DNA of 5,348 nucleotides from Nitrospirales bacterium (GTDB lineage: Bacteria > Nitrospirota > Nitrospiria > Nitrospirales > UBA2166), in contig JAJDBL010000022.1 in NCBI GenBank assembly GCA_029261375.1, positions 1 to 5,348 on the forward strand, given 5' to 3'. Of the stretch, positions 1-4,794 are shown piece by piece. The position numbers were made by a program, and so were the translations under genes. Numbering within the stretch: the stretch's first letter is position 1; every line of letters begins with the position of its first letter. The notes beneath the pieces are model-generated. The model was not told the DNA's origin. It was given only the letters and a program-made list of their open reading frames with translations, and did not search any database.

Positions 1-495
1 GATGAGGGAGTTGAGAATATCTTCCCAGCGGTGGATGCCACGCTGAAACAATGACCGTAGGGTCTTCCCAGTGACGACCGCACATCCTGCTGACGCATGG
101 GTGCTGTGAGAGACGAAATCCCGTGTTTCGCGCGAAGGGTCGCGATCAACCAGGACCCCTGGCTTTGACATGTTGATCAGGTAATCAATCAATCGTTGTT
201 CGACGAAATAATCACCGGCGATGAGAAGTATGTCACCGTCATCGTCACACGCAGTCGCCGCATGTTCTTGCTCAATGGTCTGTATAAATGCGTGTGATGC
301 CGTCCTGGATTCGGCAATGGTCTGCGTGATCTCCGTCGCGTTTCGAACGATAATCGTCGCTCTTTGAATCTTGCACGTTTTGAGTGTTCGAAGATGTCGC
401 TCGAGAAGTGTGACGCCGCACAACCGGTCTAATGTAATCAGACGAGAAGGTTGTCCCTCCGTGTATGACTCGTTAGCGAGGATAATGCTTTTCAC
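1..495 (-). CDS. Nucleotidyltransferase-like protein, N-terminal part (runs off left edge)
   Basis: The minus strand is open from GTG at 495-493 to the window edge, giving 165 residues with no stop. The start MKSIILANES resembles the first strand and loop of sugar nucleotidyltransferases (typically MKAIILAAG). It is followed by the helix-strand pattern GVTLLERHLRTLKTCKIQRATIIV (about residues 27-50), in place of the family's GxPLLxRxLxxLxxxGxxxxxVVV. ILLIAGDYFVEQRLIDYL (about 89-106) fits the strand carrying a metal-binding Asp, here D95. CAVVTGKTL (138-146) fits the later 'product' strand. The glycine-rich GxGTR loop is replaced by NESYTEGQPSR, so activity is uncertain. In some bacteria such domains are fused to a CDP-alcohol phosphatidyltransferase domain; whether that is so here lies outside the window. 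No Shine-Dalgarno precedes the GTG, and the frame stays open upstream to a TGA at 598-600 (possible TTG at 559-561), so the start is uncertain. Confidence 0.7.
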   Translation of the reverse strand, partial: MKSIILANESYTEGQPSRLITLDRLCGVTLLERHLRTLKTCKIQRATIIVRNATEITQTIAESRTASHAFIQTIEQEHAATACDDDGDILLIAGDYFVEQRLIDYLINMSKPGVLVDRDPSRETRDFVSHSTHASAGCAVVTGKTLRSLFQRGIHRWEDILNSLI

Positions 496-500
496 GGTAA

Positions 501-529
501 GGAGGGAGGGAGTCTGTTCGGGAGGGGGG
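501..529 (+). other. G-rich tract, possible G-quadruplex
   Basis: The plus strand has four G runs of three or more: 504-506, 508-510, 520-522 and 524-529. The loops are 1, 9 and 1 nt, so this is a relaxed rather than strict quadruplex motif. It lies just upstream of the GTG start of the leftmost minus-strand gene, so that gene's mRNA is pyrimidine-rich where a Shine-Dalgarno would be expected. Confidence 0.35.
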
Positions 530-537
530 ACACAAAT

Positions 538-556
538 GAGATCTCCATAGATGGAG
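538..556. repeat. Two overlapping short palindromes
   Basis: GAGATCTC (538-545) is a perfect 8-bp palindrome. It overlaps CTCCAT-AG-ATGGAG (543-556), a perfect 6-bp inverted repeat with a 2-bp centre. Together they sit about 45-60 bp upstream of the GTG at 495, a plausible operator position, but both are short enough to arise by chance. Confidence 0.3.
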
Positions 557-805
557 CCCAAGAGGTCATCGTGAGCAGCTCGAAGTACAGTCAGTTCTCA
601 TATGGCGGCGAAGGCTGTGATGCAGGTCGTGTGACGAAGCTGGACGGAGTGCGTGATATACAGGTTTCCTTCCGTTGCTCCGGCAACCATACCATATCAA
701 CTATTTTGGAACCACAATCACTCAGGCAGAGTGAAAGCAGGATGTTGCGCGAGTGGTGTGGTTGGGCGTCCTTACCCCTCTGGTGCGACGAATCAATGAG
801 AGTGA

Positions 806-823
806 GCGGGTGATCTGGCCCGC
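806..823 (-). terminator. Weak hairpin after glycosyltransferase stop
   Basis: GCGGGT pairs with GCCCGC (five Watson-Crick pairs plus one G-T) around a 6-nt loop. The hairpin starts 6 nt past the TAG stop of the 830-2050 gene on the minus strand. The downstream minus-strand sequence has scattered T residues but no clean T run, so intrinsic termination is only possible. Confidence 0.25.
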
Positions 824-829
824 ATGCTC

Positions 830-2050
830 CTAGTGGCGTACCGCCGCTAAGCGGTTGTCCAAAAATGCAAGAATCTTTTGTGCCCGGCATGTCCAGGTGT
901 AATTTTGGGCGTCACGCTGTGCCTGTGTCCCAATTGATGTTGCCCACGGCTTGTCTCGAAATATTCTTCGGATGGTCCGTTCGGACATGGCAGGATTGTC
1001 GGGTTCAACCAACGCGCAGTTAGTGGTTGTGAGGATGCCCGCCGTATCTGGGAGTTGGGGTGCCAGAATTGGAATGCCTGTCGCCATATACGTGAACGTT
1101 TTTAAAGGTAAAACGGTTCTTCCAAACGTTGTAAGGGGTGCGGCAGCTGGAGGAATGACCAAAACGTCTGACGCATAGAGGAATGTCGATATTTCGCGTT
1201 CCGCGACCCATGGAAAACGCCTTACGTTACGTATTCCCTTGCGCATCACTTCTCGTTCAATCCAATCATCTGGATCGTTCACCGTCTTTCCAACTAGATG
1301 GAAATTGATGTCCGGCATTCTTTCAGCTAATTCTAGAAGAATGCCCACGCCTTTGAGCTTATCGAGGCGCCCCGCGTATAACATAGTTTTGCCTTCTTTC
1401 TCCCAGCCCAATTCCTGACGAGCAGCGTCTTGGGCCATCCTCGGTTCTAACTGTTGCGGATTAAATCCGTTGTGGATGACGGTCGTTTTGTCAGGATTGG
1501 CCCCCGCACGAAGTAAACTTTCTTGAGAGGGAGAAGAATGATGAATGACGCCCAACAAGTTTTGGCGATGCGTGAGTGTGGCTAATAGCTTGGCAAATCC
1601 CAAGGATGAATGGCTATATTGACGATATGTTTCAAACACCACTTTCATGCCCATAGTCAGGGCCATTAACACATGAGCACGATTGCGTGCGTACACGACA
1701 TCGTGCTGCCTTAGCTTCGCATAAGGTGCTGCCAGCAGTGCATGGGAATATTTTTCTAGGCGTAGCGGCATGAGTGGTAAGTGTAGTAATTCCTTCATGT
1801 CAAAGTCGTCTGTCACACGATAGAAAGCGTGAATGTTCTTTTTCCGGATATCCATTGGCACGCGCATATTTTCCCACATCTTGGGAATAATCAACGTCAC
1901 GTCGAGTCCTTGAGCACCTAAGGAAGAGACGGTGTTAATCACCTGGTCTGCATCGGCATCGGACCTATCCAATGGGAACTGATGATCCGCGATATATGCG
2001 ACGGAGGTGTTTTTGATGTGGCTGGCGACAGGGAAATTGTGCCGTGACAC
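830..2050 (-). CDS. Glycosyltransferase, GT4-like (GT-B fold)
   Basis: This is a complete protein of 406 residues, the usual length for GT4 enzymes, which move a sugar from a nucleotide or lipid donor to a growing glycan on the cytoplasmic side of the membrane. An acceptor-side Rossmann domain begins at about residue 16 (SVAYIADHQFP). The linker motif TTVIHNGFNP lies at 189-198. The donor domain opens with MLYAGRLDKLKGVGILLEL (223-241) and NFHLVG (249-254). LPLKTFTYMATGIPILAP (314-331) matches the family signature SPLKLFEYMAxGxPIV, except that the usual Glu is Thr320. No signal peptide or membrane segment is seen. GTG at 2050-2048 is the only start that keeps the first strand, and its Shine-Dalgarno is poor (GGG about 7 nt upstream). 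The radical SAM stop lies 62 bp upstream on the same strand with no clear terminator between, so the two are probably co-transcribed. Acceptor and sugar cannot be predicted. Confidence 0.93.
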   Translation of the reverse strand: MSRHNFPVASHIKNTSVAYIADHQFPLDRSDADADQVINTVSSLGAQGLDVTLIIPKMWENMRVPMDIRKKNIHAFYRVTDDFDMKELLHLPLMPLRLEKYSHALLAAPYAKLRQHDVVYARNRAHVLMALTMGMKVVFETYRQYSHSSLGFAKLLATLTHRQNLLGVIHHSSPSQESLLRAGANPDKTTVIHNGFNPQQLEPRMAQDAARQELGWEKEGKTMLYAGRLDKLKGVGILLELAERMPDINFHLVGKTVNDPDDWIEREVMRKGIRNVRRFPWVAEREISTFLYASDVLVIPPAAAPLTTFGRTVLPLKTFTYMATGIPILAPQLPDTAGILTTTNCALVEPDNPAMSERTIRRIFRDKPWATSIGTQAQRDAQNYTWTCRAQKILAFLDNRLAAVRH

Positions 2051-2112
2051 GTTGGAACCCGTACGATAGAGACTAGCGACAGAGAGAGGTTAGCGCAGTG
2101 GAAGGCGAGCAA

Positions 2113-3108
2113 TCACGTCGTGAGTTTAGAGAACAGTCTTGCAGATTGTGACTGCAGACGATCTTTTACTTCCCGTGTTGCAAATTTCAGGGGATGGTTG
2201 TTCGCTAAGGACTCCGAGACGATGCAGTAAATGCCACACCCGGTTTGACAGTCCTTTTTAGTGGAATAACTTCTGAGAAGCTCGGGGGTAACATCCATAA
2301 GATCAATATCGGGTGTTCTATTAATACAGCAGAGCCAAAATTTTCCAGTTGCCGACACGTAGAAATACTTATAGCCGGCCACGCACGTCCAATCGAGTTC
2401 CTTTCCGGTTAATAAGGACCTCTGATATTCAAATAACGATGCCGTCGTATGGACCTTCTTGCCTTTCATCTTAGCCGAAGCTTGAAAGTCTATCATCTCC
2501 TCCAAGGCGGCCTTTTCGCCTGGCTCTACGTCATATGTGCCATTGAGCCCTGAATGGAGGAGTCGGGCATGGGTTGGAATGTCCTCAGCAAAGCCATATT
2601 CGAGCACATCCTTTGCTTCGCCAAGGGAGTCTTTGAAAAGGACACCAGTAATATTGAATCGCAGTTTTGATTTCTTCAAAAGTTCAATTTTAGGAATCAC
2701 TGAATGGAGTGACTTGCGTGTTGAAGGAATAGGAGTCATCCGATCAACGGAGACTTGTAGTGAGTCCAAGCCTGCGTCTTCGAGGCCCTCAATCAATTTC
2801 TCGCTGAGTTTGAACCCATTCGTCGACATGCTGGTTTTAAGGTCTAAGGTTTTGCAAAACCGAACAATGTCCACGATGTCCGGATGCATCAATGGTTCTC
2901 CACCCTGGAGACCGATGCGAATACACCCAAGTTCTCTAATTTTGCTGATCCACTTCTTCAAATCTTCCAGACTCGGGTGGGGAACGCTGTTGTCGTATTC
3001 CGTACAATAGTGACAGTCAAGATTGCACTGATCGGTCACATAAATCTGCGCGGCAATGGGCTTATCGTCAACTTCTCTTTTGATCATCGTGGGCCAGAAC
3101 AAAGACAT
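2113..3108 (-). CDS. Radical SAM protein with SPASM-like C-terminal cysteine cluster
   Basis: This complete protein has 331 residues. C28-x3-C32-x2-C35 (CNLDCHYC) is the canonical radical SAM triad that binds the [4Fe-4S] cluster and S-adenosylmethionine. GGEP at 69-72 is the SAM amino-group motif, and STNG (95-98) and LQVSVDR (117-123) fit later barrel strands. The C-terminal part carries C242, C260, C261, C287, C291 and C295 in the arrangement WTC...YVSATGKFWLCC...CQTGCGIYC. This resembles a SPASM or twitch domain that holds auxiliary Fe-S clusters, as in peptide-, sugar- and alcohol-modifying members. The substrate is unknown. Position among glycosyltransferases suggests work on a sugar, lipid-linked glycan or peptide of the same pathway (inference). 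The ATG has a good Shine-Dalgarno, GTGGAG at 3114-3119, 5 nt upstream. The gene ends in TGA. Confidence 0.93.
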   Translation of the reverse strand: MSLFWPTMIKREVDDKPIAAQIYVTDQCNLDCHYCTEYDNSVPHPSLEDLKKWISKIRELGCIRIGLQGGEPLMHPDIVDIVRFCKTLDLKTSMSTNGFKLSEKLIEGLEDAGLDSLQVSVDRMTPIPSTRKSLHSVIPKIELLKKSKLRFNITGVLFKDSLGEAKDVLEYGFAEDIPTHARLLHSGLNGTYDVEPGEKAALEEMIDFQASAKMKGKKVHTTASLFEYQRSLLTGKELDWTCVAGYKYFYVSATGKFWLCCINRTPDIDLMDVTPELLRSYSTKKDCQTGCGIYCIVSESLANNHPLKFATREVKDRLQSQSARLFSKLTT

Positions 3109-3113
3109 CTCAA

Positions 3114-3119
3114 CTCCAC
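3114..3119 (-). promoter_or_regulatory. Ribosome binding site of radical SAM gene
   Basis: GTGGAG on the minus strand lies 5 nt before the ATG at 3108-3106. It fixes that start and fits in the 12-bp gap after the TGA of the upstream small reading frame, an arrangement typical of adjacent operon genes. Confidence 0.7.
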
Positions 3120-3120
3120 T

Positions 3121-3417
3121 TCATCGCTTGGTAACGTTGGTGTTGGTGATGGTAGACGTGTGCGCCAACAACTCTCGCGTGTGCTGTACGTCTGAACCGT
3201 TCACATTTACTTCCGCAACCATACCACACCGACCGTAATCTGAACCATCACGCATGAAGGTTTGTCTCAAGTCGTTCCTGCTGCGCGTGGTGAATCCAGT
3301 CAACCAGGGTGAGCTGCTTGCTGTTTGCACAGTGTCAGCGAGAGCGCCGGAAAACTCCTTGTCCAATGGGGAAACGAGAATAGTTGACGACGCATTAAAT
3401 TGGGAAAATAGTCCCAT
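3121..3417 (-). CDS. Possible small protein (98 aa) upstream of radical SAM gene
   Basis: The reading frame starts at ATG 3417-3415, directly after an in-frame TAA, and ends in TGA 12 bp before the radical SAM start on the same strand. I do not recognise the product. It is hydrophilic and rich in Ser, Thr and Asn, with a single Cys (C64, in DYGRCGM), a start of MGLFSQFNASS and an end of HTSTITNTNVTKR; no signal peptide or membrane segment is evident. For a real gene: 98 codons open on the same strand and spacing that looks like an operon. Against: no Shine-Dalgarno before the ATG, only a mild coding bias by eye, and no family match recalled. The alternative is a long 5' leader of the radical SAM mRNA. 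A substrate or precursor role for the radical SAM enzyme is conceivable but unsupported. Confidence 0.35.
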   Translation of the reverse strand: MGLFSQFNASSTILVSPLDKEFSGALADTVQTASSSPWLTGFTTRSRNDLRQTFMRDGSDYGRCGMVAEVNVNGSDVQHTRELLAHTSTITNTNVTKR

Positions 3418-3434
3418 TTATTGATTTGTCGAAG

Positions 3435-3460
3435 ATCGTATTTTGTCACTTAATTCTCAA
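3435..3460 (-). promoter_or_regulatory. Weak promoter candidate for the minus-strand operon
   Basis: On the minus strand, TTGAGA (3460-3455, five of six matches to the -35 consensus) is followed after 14 bp by TACGAT (3440-3435, four of six matches to -10). The spacer is shorter than the usual 16-18 bp, which weakens the call. The -10 ends 17 bp before the ATG at 3417. Confidence 0.2.
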
Positions 3461-3505
3461 TTTTCTCCGGGATTGTCGTCATCCTCGATGCTCTAGGCAA
3501 CTCGC

Positions 3506-3544
3506 TCCCCTGTGCGTAAGTTCTTCTATGACTTTCACAGGGGA
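3506..3544. repeat. 9-bp inverted repeat in divergent region
   Basis: TCCCCTGTG (3506-3514) pairs perfectly with CACAGGGGA (3536-3544). Inside, AAGT (3518-3521) pairs with ACTT (3531-3534), so the 39 bp could form a two-part hairpin in RNA. No T run follows on the plus strand, so a terminator is unlikely. The position, 47-85 bp upstream of the ATG at 3591, suits an operator or a leader structure. Confidence 0.55.
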
Positions 3545-3559
3545 ATGATTCATTCCTCT
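3539..3559. repeat. 21-bp near-perfect palindrome, operator-like
   Basis: The arms AGGGGAATGA and TCATTCCTCT surround a single central T (3549). Nine of ten positions are complementary and the tenth is a G-T. A one-base centre favours a DNA site for a dimeric regulator over an RNA hairpin. It overlaps the right arm of the 3506-3544 repeat by 6 bp. Confidence 0.5.
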
Positions 3560-3579
3560 CACTTACCACGTAGAAGGTC

Positions 3580-3583
3580 GGAG
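3580..3583 (+). promoter_or_regulatory. Ribosome binding site of plus-strand glycosyltransferase
   Basis: GGAG lies 7 nt before the ATG at 3591, normal spacing, and supports that start. Confidence 0.7.
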
Positions 3584-3590
3584 AAATCCC

Positions 3591-4724
3591 ATGGCATTCA
3601 TTGGCTTTGATGCGCGGACGGTCAGCGCGGTGACGACAGGGATGGGTCGTGTTGCTCGCTGCTTGCTTGATGAGATAGTACACCTCAATACAGATCATCA
3701 GTATCTTGTGTTTCAACGATCTGAACTCAAGCAGCCAATCATTCACCACGACGCAGTCAGGACTGTCCATGTTGGGTATGATATTGCGTCTCTTCGCAAT
3801 CAATCATTTGTTTTCGATCTCCTCAGGAAATATCACTTAGATGTGTATCATTCTCTCAACGCGTTCTTACCGTATTGGGTTGATTCACAGCTGAAGTCAG
3901 TGATTACGGTCCATGATTTTAATTGGGTAGAGCGGCCATCACTCTCTGCGCCCAAACCCTGGATAGGGTACATAAACGGGTTATATGGAAAATGTCCGCA
4001 TTGGTATTCTGTTGTTGCCGCAGATCATATTGTGTGCGTTTCCGATCAAACGAGAGTCGACCTGCAAACACTCTACCCAAGTGTTCAGTCGCCGATTACG
4101 ACCATTCATCATGGTCACCAACAGAGCAACACGCCCGCTCCTGCTGTACGCCCCGTGATTAGCGCGTTTCGAGGTCGGGACTATATTTTGAGCGTTGGAA
4201 ATGGGCGGCCCTACAAAAATCTAGAAGGTACGATCAAGGCCTTTTCGAGACTTACGAAAACGCAATTGAAGCAAGATGTGTCTCTCGTGATCGTTGGGCG
4301 GGGGGATACCAAGGCAAAACTCAAAAAATTAGTCGCGAAGGAGAAGGTGGGGGATACGGTTATATTTCTCGGTATGGTGTCTGATAGCGAGCTTCAGTTT
4401 CTCATGACAAATGCACACTTTCTCAGTTTTCCCTCATGATGGGAAGGGTTTGGGTTGCCGGTGCTCGAGGCGTTTGCTGCCGGCTGCCCTGTCGTTCCAT
4501 CGCATGTTGGCTCTCTTCCAGAAGTGTGTGGCAACGCCGCATGTTTCGTGTATGATCCAGAGTCAATTGATGAAATCACAGCAGCGTTTGATCTCTTAGT
4601 TCATAACGTGCCTTTTCGTGAACAACTTAAAGTACGTGGTTTCAAACAGGTAAAACAGTTTTCGTGGAAACACTCTGCCCAGCGGTATCTCGCGGTCTAC
4701 AACGACCTCCTGTCTACACAGTAG
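3591..4724 (+). pseudogene. Glycosyltransferase, GT4-like, interrupted by an in-frame TGA
   Basis: One frame runs from ATG 3591 to TAG 4722-4724, 377 codons, the normal length for a GT4 enzyme, but codon 283 (4437-4439) is TGA. The first 282 codons show the family start GFDART...TGMGRVARCLL (residues 5-26), VHDF (107-110), CVSDQTRVDL (149-158), the donor-domain opening YILSVGNGRPYKNLEGTIKAF (198-218) and SLVIVGRGD (231-239). The remaining 94 codons carry WEGFGLPVLEAFAAGCPVV (284-302), with the E285-x7-E293 motif that contacts the nucleotide-sugar, then GSLPEVCG and a C-terminal helix region. Without readthrough the product ends just before this motif and should be inactive. The downstream half shows no other damage, so the lesion is recent, is read through, or is a sequence error. 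A TTG at 4455 could start the distal part, but that fragment would not be a whole enzyme. A flippase gene follows 70 bp downstream. Confidence 0.88.
4437..4439 (+). other. In-frame TGA inside the glycosyltransferase
   Basis: The codon context is TTT CCC TCA TGA TGG GAA GGG, that is FPS-stop-WEG. Relatives have FPS-x-[WYF]-EGFG, where x is often Leu or Arg. TTA (Leu) or CGA (Arg) would become TGA by one substitution, and CGA to TGA is a common C-to-T transition. The frame is intact on both sides, so this is a point nonsense change, not a frameshift. Confidence 0.9.
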
Positions 4725-4728
4725 ACAG
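4710..4728 (+). repeat. 8-bp hairpin spanning the glycosyltransferase stop codon
   Basis: CTGTCTAC (4710-4717) and GTAGACAG (4721-4728) form a perfect stem around a 3-nt loop, with the TAG stop (4722-4724) in the right arm. The following bases are not a T run, so a classical intrinsic terminator is doubtful. It may be an mRNA-stabilising or attenuating intercistronic hairpin before the flippase gene. Confidence 0.45.
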
Positions 4729-4794
4729 TCCGATCGCGTTGTTCATTCCCTACTTGTCCCTCTTGTCTCGTCACCGTTTTCTCTGGACCTGTCT

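Larger units (their letters stand above)
496..829. other. Intergenic gap of 334 bp without a convincing gene
   Basis: This stretch separates the glycosyltransferase stop at 830 from the nucleotidyltransferase-like start at 495, both on the minus strand. Open frames here read as low-complexity, Ser/Pro/Cys-rich strings with no family resemblance. Visible structure: a GC-rich hairpin at 806-823, a 6-bp perfect stem at 718-734 (loop AGGCA), a 5-bp stem with TCCG loop at 674-687, two abutting palindromes at 538-556 and a G-rich tract at 501-529. The gap is long enough to hold a separate promoter for the leftmost gene, but no good -35/-10 pair was found. The best guess on the minus strand, TTGTGG with 17 bp to TGGTAT, matches consensus at only half of the positions. 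Confidence 0.6.
3418..3590. other. Divergent intergenic regulatory region
   Basis: This 173-bp region lies between the minus-strand operon and the plus-strand glycosyltransferase; if the 98-residue frame is not a gene it is about 480 bp. Its left part (about 3390-3470) is AT-rich, fitting promoters. Its right part holds two strong inverted repeats, listed separately. Promoters for both directions should lie here, but none matches consensus well. Confidence 0.6.

Noticed and set aside
498..550. Strong plus-strand Shine-Dalgarno-like TAAGGAGG followed by ATG at 536
   Set aside because: The ATG opens a frame of only four codons (stop at 548-550), and no start codon lies at proper spacing from TAAGGAGG except a CTG, so no gene is supported.
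718..734. 6-bp hairpin TCACTC-AGGCA-GAGTGA as a terminator
   Set aside because: No T run follows on either strand and it is about 100 bp from the nearest stop codon, so it is noted only as a structure within the gap.
571..813. 80-codon plus-strand frame starting at GTG
   Set aside because: No family resemblance, runs against the surrounding operon direction, and only an AGAGG stretch 4 nt before the start supports it.
591..890. 99-codon minus-strand frame between the two leftmost genes
   Set aside because: It overlaps the end of the glycosyltransferase, has a composition unlike real proteins (many Ser, Pro, Cys, His), and shows no motif or ribosome site.
2537..3010. 157-codon plus-strand frame opposite the radical SAM gene
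   Set aside because: It lies entirely antisense to a gene with clear catalytic motifs and has no recognisable domain.
3450..3803. 117-codon minus-strand frame across the divergent region
   Set aside because: It overlaps the well-supported start of the plus-strand glycosyltransferase and the palindromes, and has no recognisable protein features.
4437..4490. Selenocysteine or reassigned TGA as explanation for the internal stop
   Set aside because: Relatives have no Cys or Sec at this position. The only nearby stem (about 4457-4484) is a weak GCCGG/CCGGC pairing with a long loop. TGA appears to end the radical SAM gene normally, since reading through it would run far into the next gene.
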